A stretch of DNA of 64,000 nt, from contig LADW01000032.1 of assembly GCA_000961695.1 (NCBI GenBank), forward strand, positions 62,001 through 126,000, written 5' to 3'. Shown piece after piece: positions 1 to 9,657 of the stretch. This DNA comes from Hyphomonadaceae bacterium BRH_c29. GTDB lineage: Bacteria; Pseudomonadota; Alphaproteobacteria; Caulobacterales; Hyphomonadaceae. A program made the translations under genes and the position numbers. Each line of letters starts with the position of its first letter. Within the stretch, counting starts at the first letter, position 1. A model generated the notes under the pieces. That model was not told the origin of the DNA and did no database searches. It saw nothing but the letters and a program-made list of their open reading frames with translations.

Positions 1-393
1 GCCTGGCTGAAGCTGTCTCACAATGATGAGCGGCGTTTCAACGACAGGGACCACTATCTCGCCACCGCGTCGCAAGCCATGCGTCAGGTTCTGGTCGATC
101 ACGCGCGCAGGAAACTTGCGGAGAAGCGCGGGGCTGGCGCGGAACATGTCGATATCGACGAATATCCCGTTGCCGCCGGTCAGGCGGAGCGCCAGCTGCT
201 CGATCTGGACGCCGCCCTTCAGGACCTCGCCAAGCGCGATCCGGACCTGGAGCAGATTGTCGAATGCCGCTTCTTCGCCGGATTGACCGTCAGTGAAACG
301 GCACGGGTGCTTGGCCGGTCTGTGAGGACCGTAGAGCGTGACTGGGCGCGCGCGCGGACTTACCTGGCCGAATACCTGGCCCCCGACGCCTGA
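1..393 (+). CDS. ECF sigma factor (TIGR02999/ECF43-like), 5' end truncated by window
   Basis: Frame 1 is open from base 1 (AWLKLSHNDERRFNDRDHYLATASQAMRQVLVDHARRK...), with region-4 HTH 'GLTVSETARVLGRSVRTVERDWARARTYL'. Confidence 0.85.
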   Translation, partial: AWLKLSHNDERRFNDRDHYLATASQAMRQVLVDHARRKLAEKRGAGAEHVDIDEYPVAAGQAERQLLDLDAALQDLAKRDPDLEQIVECRFFAGLTVSETARVLGRSVRTVERDWARARTYLAEYLAPDA

Positions 394-420
394 GCGCGCC
401 GGGGACAGCAGCGGCGACGT

Positions 421-1194
421 TCACCATTTGAATATTTTGCGAACCAGTTTGCCAGCTTCCTGATTGGCCTTGTTGCGGACCTGCTGATCCGCTTCGCGGG
501 CAGCCGCTTCTGCTGCCTGGTTGGCAACGTCACCGGTATAGTCGGTGACCGATCCGAAGATGCCGGTTTGCATGCCGTCCATCGACATGACCTGATAGCC
601 TTCTGGAACTTCAAACAGCGCATCAGGTTGATCCGAGATTTTCAGACCGATCAGGTCGATGCTGACATTCTGTTCCGGTTCAGCCGGCGTTGTCAGCTTC
701 ATGCGCATGCGAACAGCGATTTTTTCCGGCGTGGTCCAGAAATCGCCGTTTGTCACAGCCCCACCGGATGAGCTTGCCTTGATGAAGTAGTGATCCGTCC
801 TCAGGCCATTCACGGTTTCTTCTCCGATGAAACGTTTTTCAAGGACTGTGGTTTCCTCATCAAAGTCTGCCAGCGGGGATCTGGCCCTGTCATTACCGTA
901 TGGAATGGCCATGGCGACGCCTTGCTGCGGGGAGAGCGAGTAGAGCATCTTCTGATCGTCGCGCCAGATCTGGATCACTTGTTGACCTTGCATGGTCATT
1001 TCAGACCGGTTCTTGCCAAGTTTGGAGTGAATTTCCTGAATGAGGCTCATTTCGTTCGTTATGAGGGTGCGTTGAGCTTCATACGATACTGTGGGTGGCC
1101 CGAGGACGGCAATCTCCTGTGCCGAGACGGATGAGAGCGCGGGGAAAAGGGTGAGACTCGCGCAGACGAGCAGGGGTTTCAGGGACAGTTTCAT
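421..1194 (-). CDS. Secreted protein of unknown function (DUF4412-like)
   Basis: The 286-aa ORF contains a better start at 1194 (MKLSLKPLLVCASLTLFPALSSVSAQE) with a clear signal peptide. Confidence 0.65.
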   Translation of the reverse strand: MKLSLKPLLVCASLTLFPALSSVSAQEIAVLGPPTVSYEAQRTLITNEMSLIQEIHSKLGKNRSEMTMQGQQVIQIWRDDQKMLYSLSPQQGVAMAIPYGNDRARSPLADFDEETTVLEKRFIGEETVNGLRTDHYFIKASSSGGAVTNGDFWTTPEKIAVRMRMKLTTPAEPEQNVSIDLIGLKISDQPDALFEVPEGYQVMSMDGMQTGIFGSVTDYTGDVANQAAEAAAREADQQVRNKANQEAGKLVRKIFKW

Positions 1195-1391
1195 GACGCC
1201 TCCTTTTTTGGTGCATGTCGGTCCACTTCCTCTCACGCAAAACAGCGCAGGACTCCGACATGCAGCGGGCAAAATATCCAATGGCGGATTTCAGCGTGTC
1301 GGTGCGTTGTGTTTGGCAAATGAGTGTCGCAAGCTGCATCCGTCCGGCGGATGTGGCGTAAAGCGCCAGCCGAAGCATAGAAGGAACAGGC

Positions 1392-3881
1392 GTGAGTTCA
1401 GCCGAAGCAGCCCGTTGGAGCATTCTGGATGCCGCCTTCACGAGCGCGCTGGATAGACCCGAATCCGAACGGCAGGCGTGGCTGCACAAGGAACTGGCGA
1501 GCGATCCGGATGCGCTCGCAGGTGTTCTGCAGCTTCTGCAGTGCGAAGAAAACAGTCGGGCGTGCTTCGATGACCTGCTGAGCATTCGTGACAGGGTTGC
1601 CGGGGATCTGGCGACACATCTGAGCGATGCCGCCGAAGACCCCCGCATCGGCGCGGACTATGGTCCATGGCGTATCCTGCGCCGGATCGCGTCAGGCGGA
1701 CTGTCCGTCGTGTACGAGGCCTGCCGCAGTGATGGACGATATGAGCAATTGGTCGCCCTGAAGGTGATGCATGGCGGCATGCACAAGGGGGAGGCCATCC
1801 GGCACTTCCTCCGTGAGCGCCGCATTTTGTCGAGCCTGGATCATCCCGGTATTGTGCGGATTCTGGATGGTGGTGAAACAGCGACGGGTGCGCCATGGTT
1901 CGTCATGGACCTGGCCCCCGGAAAGCCCGTCACGGACTATTGCCGGGACAGTGGACTGGACCTCAACGCTCGCCTTTCCCTGCTGGCCGAGATCACTGAT
2001 GCGGTGCAATCGGCGCATGCGCGGTTGGTGGTGCATAGAGACATAAAACCCGACAATATCATCGTATCGGAAGAGGGGCGCGCGCGGCTGCTGGACTTCG
2101 GTGTGTCTTCTCTCTTTGCAGAGGAGGGCGTTGAAGAGGCGGGCCATGCGATGACGCCGGGTTATGCATCGCCGGAGCAGCTGAGGCTTGAAACGGTCAC
2201 AACGGCGAGCGACATCTGGCAGCTCGGCCGGGTGGCCCGCGAGATTTGTGAATCTTTCCAACCCTTGCCGGCGGACGTGCTTGCGGTGATCGATAGGGCG
2301 ACTGCCGAGCGGGTTGAAGACCGATATGAGACGGCTGCAGGTCTCTCATCAGACTTGCGGAGGCTGGTCGAAGGACAGGCGCCACTCGCAAGACCAGATA
2401 CTCGGATGCAGGCGCTCCTGCGTTTCATTCGTCGAAACAAGACCGCCACAGCGCTTGGAATTCTGCTTCTGTGTGGCCTGATAGGTTGGGGTGCAACCTT
2501 GTCTGTCCATGCCCGCGAGATGGAACGCCAGCGCGCCATTGCTGTGGCAGCAGCGGATCGGGCCGAGCGTGGCCGCTCTGTCCTGCTGGATCTGTTCCGC
2601 CGCCTCGATCCACTGGAGCGTGACGGCGTTCCATCGATGTTTGGGGGTGCAGACAGTCTGGTCGATCCAACGCTGACAGACGTACGCAACCGCCTGCCGG
2701 ATGATCCGTTGCTGCAGGCAGAGCTGGTCGGCTGGGCAGCGCGTATCCGCCAGAGAGCCGATAATCTGGATGAGGCGCGCAGCCTGGCGCAGGAGAGCGT
2801 GGAGTTGCTTCGCGAGGCCGATGATATGCCGTCCACATCCTATGCTGCTGCGCTAGCCTATCTCGGACACCTGGACATGGAGCGCGGTGAAATGGCCCCC
2901 GCCAATGTCGAACTGGCAGAAGCCCTGTCGATCGCGACGGACGCGCCGCTGGACGATCCTCAGGCCTTCGAAGCGATCCTGTCTGCCGCATGGGCCGCTG
3001 GCTCCGATTGGCAGCGCGTGCGCGAACTCTTTGAGCTGGCCCTGCCGCGTGCGCTTGCAACTGGATCCGTGAACGGTGAGATCGAAGTGCGGTCCGGTCT
3101 CGGGCGCACCCTCGGCAATCTTGGCCTGATGGACGATGGCGAGGCCGGAATCCGCAAAGCACTGGCGATTGCGGAAGACGTGTATGGACCAGACCATCCG
3201 CGTCTCACTTTGCCACTGTCGGATCTCGGCCGTATGCTGAGTACGCTTGGGAGAAATGATGAAGCTGTTGCCGCGCATCAGCGGGCTGTCCGCATTGCGG
3301 TCATCAGTTATGGACCTGATTCAAAAGAGGCGCTTGAGCACCGGAACAATCTGGCTATTGCCCTTGCGGGAACCGGGCGGACAGAAGAGGCAATTGCGGA
3401 GCTGGAAACTCTGGTGGCGCTCTGGGAGCTGAATGAGGGACCGGAAAGCCTTTCCACCGGAGAGGCGCTTCAAAACCTCGCGGTTCAGCAATTCGTATCC
3501 GGGCGGCTTGAAGACGCGCTTGGTTCGCTTGAGCGGTCCGGCCCGATCTTCAAGGCCGAGTTGCCTGAAGGGAGCCCGCGACGGGTGTTTCCGGCCCTGA
3601 CACGCTCAGCCGTGCTACTTGAGCTCGGGCACTACAGCGAAGCGGAAAATTCCGCACGCGAGGCGTATGACACGCTGACACTAACTCTGCCGAAGGGGCA
3701 TTATGCCACCGAGATCGCGCGTTGCCGGATTGGTCTGGCGAAACTCGGTCTTGGTGACGCGGCTGCGGCCCGTCCGCTCCTGACCGACGCGCTGGCAGCC
3801 CTGGCGGATCAACTCACCGCGCCTCCGGCTTATGTCACCCAATGCGAGGTAGCGGGCCGGAAGCTCGGGATCGTCAAATAG
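1392..3881 (+). CDS. Serine/threonine protein kinase with TM segment and C-terminal TPR repeats
   Basis: Kinase motifs VALKVMHGG, VVHRDIKPDNII, LLDFGVSS; TM 'TATALGILLLCGLIGWGATL'; TPR_10/12-like repeats. GTG start. Confidence 0.92.
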   Translation: MSSAEAARWSILDAAFTSALDRPESERQAWLHKELASDPDALAGVLQLLQCEENSRACFDDLLSIRDRVAGDLATHLSDAAEDPRIGADYGPWRILRRIASGGLSVVYEACRSDGRYEQLVALKVMHGGMHKGEAIRHFLRERRILSSLDHPGIVRILDGGETATGAPWFVMDLAPGKPVTDYCRDSGLDLNARLSLLAEITDAVQSAHARLVVHRDIKPDNIIVSEEGRARLLDFGVSSLFAEEGVEEAGHAMTPGYASPEQLRLETVTTASDIWQLGRVAREICESFQPLPADVLAVIDRATAERVEDRYETAAGLSSDLRRLVEGQAPLARPDTRMQALLRFIRRNKTATALGILLLCGLIGWGATLSVHAREMERQRAIAVAAADRAERGRSVLLDLFRRLDPLERDGVPSMFGGADSLVDPTLTDVRNRLPDDPLLQAELVGWAARIRQRADNLDEARSLAQESVELLREADDMPSTSYAAALAYLGHLDMERGEMAPANVELAEALSIATDAPLDDPQAFEAILSAAWAAGSDWQRVRELFELALPRALATGSVNGEIEVRSGLGRTLGNLGLMDDGEAGIRKALAIAEDVYGPDHPRLTLPLSDLGRMLSTLGRNDEAVAAHQRAVRIAVISYGPDSKEALEHRNNLAIALAGTGRTEEAIAELETLVALWELNEGPESLSTGEALQNLAVQQFVSGRLEDALGSLERSGPIFKAELPEGSPRRVFPALTRSAVLLELGHYSEAENSAREAYDTLTLTLPKGHYATEIARCRIGLAKLGLGDAAAARPLLTDALAALADQLTAPPAYVTQCEVAGRKLGIVK

Positions 3882-3984
3882 AGTCCTGTTCCGCCTATTC
3901 GGTGCGGCTGCAGCGTTTCCTCCGCCACACGTTGGCGGATCCCGGCGGCCCTTTGCGTGGAAGGAAACAAAGGGAGGACCATGC

Positions 3985-4497
3985 ATGGCGGCTATTCACT
4001 TTCGAAATCTGGTGATCGCAGGTCTCATCGCCAGTCTTGCTGCGTGTGGGGGCACCAGCGATGCCGATGCCCAGTCTGGCGCGCAGCAGGCCGTCAGGGA
4101 TGGCAAAAAATCGATGTCTGATGCGCGTGCGAAGCTGAAAGAGCTGCGTGGCGACCGATCCGGTGACGGTACTCAGGCGGGGGTGGGCGAGCCTCTGCCG
4201 GATTGGTATCCGAAGGATATCTGGTTGCCTGAAGATTTTGCCCTTGCCTCGGCACAGAAGATTGGCTCCCGAACTTTCCTTGTGCGCGGAACGACCGAAA
4301 TATCGACGACCGAACTTGTCGACGACTTTCGGGAAGAGCTTTCCAGTGCGGGATATAAAATATCGCCGTCAGAGCGGACGCCATCGCCCCTTCAGGTCCT
4401 GTTCAATCTGAACGGACTGGACAGCGGCCAGGTGATCGTCAGCGAAGTGAACGGCAAAACGGAAATCCGAATGAACTTCTCGAAGGACGTGCCGTGA
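3985..4497 (+). CDS. Putative lipoprotein
   Basis: N-terminal 'LVIAGLIASLAACGGTSDADAQ' lipobox; downstream of the kinase. Confidence 0.65.
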   Translation: MAAIHFRNLVIAGLIASLAACGGTSDADAQSGAQQAVRDGKKSMSDARAKLKELRGDRSGDGTQAGVGEPLPDWYPKDIWLPEDFALASAQKIGSRTFLVRGTTEISTTELVDDFREELSSAGYKISPSERTPSPLQVLFNLNGLDSGQVIVSEVNGKTEIRMNFSKDVP

Positions 4498-4536
4498 GCC
4501 CGCTCGGGTGCGCGCATCGAAAGACGCACTTCAGGT

Positions 4537-5136
4537 TTGGAGGTTGATATCAAACGCCTCCGCGAAGCCGGAATGCCGCAAGAGCAGCTCAATGACTGGG
4601 ATCGCTTCATTCGCGAGCAGCGCGGCATCCTTCCGCATCCCGGAATTGTGCTCGTCAGTGCCGAGGAGGGATCGACGCAGACCTGCTGGGCGATTTCGCG
4701 CAAAACGGGTGCAGTCTATGCGCTCCTGCCGAGCGGCAGCGGCGGAGGCGATTATCCGGCGCATATTCAAAAGCAGCTGGACGAGTTGGACCGGGTCATT
4801 GCCGGATTGAATTTGTTGATGACCGCCGTGGACCTTGCCGTCGGGCTGAACCCGATCGGGGCTTTCTCTCTGGGGATTGTCGCAGTCTACGGTCAGAATC
4901 TCGCCCGGATGTATGCGGCGGTCAGCCTGAGCATTATTCTGATGGACGCCAGCGGCATTGCACCGGCTCTGAAACGGGCCATGGCGAACATGTCATGTGA
5001 AATCACCAAGAGCCTTGAGCTGGCCTATTTTTCCGGCGCCGGAAAAGTTGCGGCAAGGGCTGTGACGATTTTCACAACGGCAGAGAATGTGATTGGCCTG
5101 GCAGGCGGCTCAACACCGTTTAGCTGCCCAATGTAG
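4537..5136 (+). CDS. Hypothetical protein, possible TTG start
   Basis: 199-aa ORF starting at TTG 4537; non-repetitive protein with hydrophobic central segment. Start uncertain. Confidence 0.5.
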   Translation: MEVDIKRLREAGMPQEQLNDWDRFIREQRGILPHPGIVLVSAEEGSTQTCWAISRKTGAVYALLPSGSGGGDYPAHIQKQLDELDRVIAGLNLLMTAVDLAVGLNPIGAFSLGIVAVYGQNLARMYAAVSLSIILMDASGIAPALKRAMANMSCEITKSLELAYFSGAGKVAARAVTIFTTAENVIGLAGGSTPFSCPM

Positions 5137-5152
5137 CTTACTCGGCCGTAGC

Positions 5153-6643
5153 TTACTCAGCCTGCGATGGAGACCAGCCTGGATGTTCTGCCTGGGCAAA
5201 TAATCTGTCGATGTCCACGGCGGCTTCCACACCGTCCGCAAGCGCATCGAGTGCAGACTCAATAGTGGCGCCATAGTTGAGATTGGTATCCGCGCGCCCA
5301 CCCGCGCGAGTGATCCAGGCGCGGCGGAAGTCGTCCTTCTGGAATGCGCCGTGCAGATATGTTCCTTCGATCCGCCCGTCTGCGGTTCGGGCGCCTTCGG
5401 GTTGGCCTTGAAGCGAGAACAGGGGGCGCTCTGTATCCGGTCCGCTGGTCGCCCCGGAATGGATTTCATATCCGGAAACCGCCTCACCGCTCAGCGCGCA
5501 AGCGCCGCCCGCTTCCTGCACCTGCTTGAGCGGCGTCATCCGGGTTTCCACGTCGAGCAGTCCCAGACCCGGTGCTTCGCCTGCAACGCCGTCTATCCCA
5601 TCCGGATCCATGATCCGCTGGCCGAGCATCTGGTATCCGCCGCAAATACCGAGCACACGTCCGCCCTGGCGCGCATGGGAAATCACGTCATGGTCCCAGC
5701 CCTGCGCCCGCAGAAAGGCGAGATCGCCAAGCGTGGACTTTGTGCCGAAGAGGATGATGACATCCGCTTCTCTCGGAATGGGGTGGCCCGGTGGCACCCA
5801 GCGAAAATCCACACCGGGTTCCAGCCTTAGCGGGTCGGCATCATCAAAGTTTGCCATGCGCGACAGCATCGGCGCGGCGATGCAAAGCCCATTGCCGGTC
5901 CGACTCACAGGTGTTTCCAGCGTCACGGCGTCTTCTGCCGGAAGACGAGCCGTTGCCGCCAGCCAGGGAATGACCCCGAGGCAGGGCCAGCCCGTGCGCT
6001 GTTCGATTGCCATCACGCCGTCATCGAACAGGCGCGGATCGCCTCGGAACTTGTTGACCAGAAAGCTGCGCACCATCGCTGCATCCGCAGGGTCGATGAC
6101 GGCCTTTGTGCCCACAAGGCTGGCGATGACGCCGCCGCGGTCAATATCCCCGATCAGACACACGGGCACGCCGGCTTTGCGCGCAAAGCCCATATTGGCG
6201 ATGTCCCGGTCGCGGAGATTGATCTCTGCCGGGCTGCCTGCCCCCTCGACGATGATCATGTCGTAGGTGCTGGCCAGACGGTTGAAGCTTTCCATGACGG
6301 CGTCCAGCAACAGGCCGCGGCGGGCCATATAGCTCGCTGCATCCAGTGTCTGGGTGACCTTGCCATGAACGATGATCTGCGCGCTACGGTCTGTTTCCGG
6401 CTTCAACAGGACGGGATTAAAGTTGGTATGCGGTGCAAGACCCGCGGCAATCGCTTGCAGGGCCTGGGCGCGACCAATTTCTCCGCCATCAGGGCAGGCG
6501 GCTGCATTGTTGGACATGTTCTGCGGCTTGAACGGGGCGACGCTCAGTCCGCGACGGCGTGCAATCCGGCACAGAGCAGCGGTCAGAACGGACTTGCCGA
6601 CATCTGAGCCCGTCCCTTGCAGCATGAGTGCCCGTGCCGTCAT
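5153..6643 (-). CDS. cobQ: Cobyric acid synthase
   Basis: MTARALMLQGTGSDVGKSVLTAALCRI..., FKPQNMSNNAA, GICGGYQMLGQ, EIHSGAT...; start moved to 6643. Confidence 0.95.
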   Translation of the reverse strand: MTARALMLQGTGSDVGKSVLTAALCRIARRRGLSVAPFKPQNMSNNAAACPDGGEIGRAQALQAIAAGLAPHTNFNPVLLKPETDRSAQIIVHGKVTQTLDAASYMARRGLLLDAVMESFNRLASTYDMIIVEGAGSPAEINLRDRDIANMGFARKAGVPVCLIGDIDRGGVIASLVGTKAVIDPADAAMVRSFLVNKFRGDPRLFDDGVMAIEQRTGWPCLGVIPWLAATARLPAEDAVTLETPVSRTGNGLCIAAPMLSRMANFDDADPLRLEPGVDFRWVPPGHPIPREADVIILFGTKSTLGDLAFLRAQGWDHDVISHARQGGRVLGICGGYQMLGQRIMDPDGIDGVAGEAPGLGLLDVETRMTPLKQVQEAGGACALSGEAVSGYEIHSGATSGPDTERPLFSLQGQPEGARTADGRIEGTYLHGAFQKDDFRRAWITRAGGRADTNLNYGATIESALDALADGVEAAVDIDRLFAQAEHPGWSPSQAE

Positions 6644-6817
6644 CTTGCGTCCTGCTTGTTCACACCCCGGCAATCAGGGCTTGTTCGTCAAGGCAATAGC
6701 CGAGGCTGACGATCCGTTCCAGACATGACGCTCCATTGGCTTGCAGCGGGTGGGGGAACCACAAGCCGGATGCGGGCACGTCACAGGCGGATCATCAGCC
6801 TCGGCCTGACGCGGCGC

Positions 6818-8668
6818 CTAGTAACGAATCCTCAGGCCGACCGAGCCGGAAAGGCCGGGCGTCCCGTATCCGAGGATTTGCTGATAGTGCGCGTCAAACA
6901 GGTTCTCGATCCGGCCATACAGCTCGATCATGTCGGTCAGCTCATAGCTGCCTGTCAGGTCCACACGGGTCCAGCTATCGAGTGTGGTGCCGTCCGTATT
7001 GGCTTCTTCGCCATTGTATCGCAGCAGGATCGCGCCGGAAAATGCGCCTGCCGGATCGAGCGAAACGGTCACGTCGCCGGTGTGTTCCGGGATGCGGGCC
7101 AGTTTGTTGCCATTGCCGTCTTCTGCATCGATATAGGCATAGTTCGCCGACACGCCGAGCCAGTTCACGAACTGGTAGGAGCCGGTCAGTTCGACGCCCT
7201 TGGACTTGACCAGAGCGATGTTGTCGTAACCTGCCGTGTAGGAGAAATCAATCATGTTCTCCGTCTCCTGATCAAACAGGCTGACAGCTGCTTGGATACG
7301 GCCATCTTCTGACGACCAGTCAAGGCCGATATCGTAGGCCTCCGACGATTCGGGCTTGAGATTGCCGTTTGGCTCGGTCAGGCCGCAGAAGGAACAGATA
7401 TAGGTCGACTGGAAAATGCTGGGTGCCTTGAAACCCTGGCCCCAGCTGGCACGAAGGATGAGCTGATCTGTCGCGCTATAGGCTGCTGCCACGCGGCCTG
7501 TGGTTTCCGATCCGAATTTCTCGTGATCGTCCACGCGCACGCCGCCGGTCAGGGTCAGTTTTTCAACAGGCTTGAATTCGTAGAGGCCGAAGAGGCCATC
7601 AATCGAAGAGTCTTCGCCGTTCGCCGTTGTTTCTTCCCGTTCTGCGCCGAAGGCCAGCTTGTTGCGGTCATCCACTGTGAACGTGCCCTGATAGCGATAC
7701 AGGTTGCGATCCCCTTCAGCCGAATAGCTCTGTGCGCCATTGGTGAAGTTCTTGCGCGAGATGTCTGAATAGCCGACGAGGAGGAGGTTCTCGAACCGGC
7801 CATCCAGCAGCGGCACTTTGAGCGAGACGTTGCCCGAAAGGGTCTCGGTCTGCGTGTTTTCGTTGCCGTCGCCGATGCTGCCTTGAGCGCCGTAGGTGTA
7901 GCTGTCGAAGTCGGCGTTCGCCTCGTTCCAGAGCAGCGTGCTTTCCAGACGGATCTTGTTTGGCAGGTTCAGACCACCACGGGCCGAGATGGTTTTCGAA
8001 TCATAGCCGTCATCATCCGGATTGCCGTTGGCTTCATCGGCTTTCGAGATGCCGTCCGAGGAGATACCCGTTGCGGCGATCCGGAAATCACCGATGTCGC
8101 CGGCATTGCTGACAGATCCGCCTGCGCGGAACGTGTTGAACGATCCGTATTCGCCGAACAGGTTTCCGCCGAGGCCTTCGCCTGCGCGCTTGGTCGTGAT
8201 GGAAACAACGCCGCCGATGGCGTCGCTGCCCCACAGCGTCGATTGAGGCCCCTTGAGCACTTCGATACGCTCAATATTCTCCGTATCGAGATAGGCGAAG
8301 TTGAAGCTGCCATCGGTTACAGCAGGGTCGCCGACTGGCACGCCGTCAACGAGCACAAGCGTTTGACCGGTGGCGGCGCCGCGGATGCGAACGCTGGCTG
8401 CGCCACCATAGCTGCCATTCTGGTTGACGGTTACGCCGGGTGCGGATGCAACAGCATCAACAGCGAAGTCGAAGCCGAGTTTTGTAATGTCTTCAGCCGT
8501 GATGATGCTGACGCTCGTGCCGATTTCGGCTTCTGTCTGGTTGAGACGTGAGCCTTCCACGATGATCGTATCGAGTTTGATGTCCTGTGTGTCGACTTCA
8601 TCGGCATAGACGGGCAGGGCAACGCTCAGAAGAGCTGCGCCGAGCAGGGCGGTTTTGGACGGATTCAT
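6818..8668 (-). CDS. btuB: TonB-dependent vitamin B12 receptor (BtuB-like)
   Basis: Signal peptide MNPSKTALLGAALLSVALPVYA, TonB box-like 'DTIIVEG', plug 'VLVDGVPVGDPAV', C-terminal 'GLRIRY'; downstream of a cobalamin riboswitch and upstream of cobQ. Confidence 0.9.
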   Translation of the reverse strand: MNPSKTALLGAALLSVALPVYADEVDTQDIKLDTIIVEGSRLNQTEAEIGTSVSIITAEDITKLGFDFAVDAVASAPGVTVNQNGSYGGAASVRIRGAATGQTLVLVDGVPVGDPAVTDGSFNFAYLDTENIERIEVLKGPQSTLWGSDAIGGVVSITTKRAGEGLGGNLFGEYGSFNTFRAGGSVSNAGDIGDFRIAATGISSDGISKADEANGNPDDDGYDSKTISARGGLNLPNKIRLESTLLWNEANADFDSYTYGAQGSIGDGNENTQTETLSGNVSLKVPLLDGRFENLLLVGYSDISRKNFTNGAQSYSAEGDRNLYRYQGTFTVDDRNKLAFGAEREETTANGEDSSIDGLFGLYEFKPVEKLTLTGGVRVDDHEKFGSETTGRVAAAYSATDQLILRASWGQGFKAPSIFQSTYICSFCGLTEPNGNLKPESSEAYDIGLDWSSEDGRIQAAVSLFDQETENMIDFSYTAGYDNIALVKSKGVELTGSYQFVNWLGVSANYAYIDAEDGNGNKLARIPEHTGDVTVSLDPAGAFSGAILLRYNGEEANTDGTTLDSWTRVDLTGSYELTDMIELYGRIENLFDAHYQQILGYGTPGLSGSVGLRIRY

Positions 8669-8842
8669 AAGGTCAATTCCTTCGGCACCCCGCCGCCCAG
8701 ATGACAGGTGCACTTGATAACGACATGCTGACCTCATGGAGAACCATGTGGGCGGCCAGGTTTTGCGAATGTCGTTACAAAGGAGAGGCGGTCAGCCTTC
8801 CTGCGCACTAAGAGCTCTTCCCGGCCTCAGGGCGAACGACGC

Positions 8843-9016
8843 GATGGCAGGTCTCCTGGCTCACCGATCAATGCTTCAGGCCGTCTTCCCAGTGCCCGAG
8901 GGCTCCAGTGACTTAATTGGCCGTCAGCTCCTGGCTAACAGTTGCGGGTACAGCACCGGATTTACACCGGCTTCCCTCTTAGCCCCCCGTTACGAGGGCA
9001 CCATCTGCGGCATCTG
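8843..9016 (-). ncRNA. Cobalamin riboswitch upstream of btuB
   Basis: Reverse complement carries GCCGGTGTAAATCCGGTGCTGTACCCGCAACTG, GGAGCTGACGGCCAATTAAGTCACTGG and GCCAGGAGACCTGCC, the characteristic B12 aptamer blocks. Confidence 0.95.
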
Positions 9017-9126
9017 ATGTTGCAAGTCCAAAATTCTGTCAACAGGAATATGAGCTGCAGGATGCCATTCACTTGACAACAGCATGAGAGACAAACGTGA
9101 CCCAGCTTTGAGGTGTCGAGCACCAG

Positions 9127-9657
9127 ATGCCGTTTGAGTCTGGACAGGCGGCAGGCTTTGGCTATTTCATGAATGGCATGAGTCAGCACCACGACCTTCT
9201 TGTCGCGCTTCGGAAAATCACCCGCGCCATCGACCTCCATTCAAAAAAGCTCGCCAAGGAAACGGGGTTGACCGCACCTCAACTCCTTGTGCTTCAGAGC
9301 GTGGCCAATGCCAGCCGTGCGAAACCGAGTGACGTCGCCAAGCAGGTGCACCTGTCACAGGCCACGATCACCTCAATTGTCGACAGGCTGGTGCGGGACG
9401 GACTGGTCGTCCGCCAACGCAGCGATCAGGACCGGCGCAGTCTCGAAATTGTTCTTACCAAGGAAGGTGAGACACGCCTCGCAAACGCGCCCGAATTGCT
9501 TCAGCAGGGCTTCCTGGCCACGTTTGATGGCCTGGCAGACTGGGAAAAGTCACAGCTCGTTTCCAGTATGCAGAGGATCGCGACCATGATGGATGCAGAA
9601 AACCTCGACGCTGCTCCGATCCTGCAAGTCGGGGATATTTCCGGGGCAGACTCTTAG
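9127..9657 (+). CDS. MarR family transcriptional regulator
   Basis: wHTH: LTAPQLLVLQSVANASRAKPSDVAKQVHLSQATITSIVDRLVRDGLVVRQRSDQDRRSLEIVLTKEGE. Confidence 0.9.
   Translation: MPFESGQAAGFGYFMNGMSQHHDLLVALRKITRAIDLHSKKLAKETGLTAPQLLVLQSVANASRAKPSDVAKQVHLSQATITSIVDRLVRDGLVVRQRSDQDRRSLEIVLTKEGETRLANAPELLQQGFLATFDGLADWEKSQLVSSMQRIATMMDAENLDAAPILQVGDISGADS

Noticed and set aside
3921-3939. TCCGCCA-cacgt-TGGCGGA hairpin after the kinase gene
   Set aside because: Short stem with no U-tract; not enough to call a terminator.
8736-9017. 93-aa + ORF ending ANDAMAGLLAHRS...LLANSCGYSTGFTPASLLAPRYEGTICGI
   Set aside because: Antisense translation of the cobalamin riboswitch; the shared C-terminus with 54434-54904 comes from the duplicated riboswitch, not a protein family.
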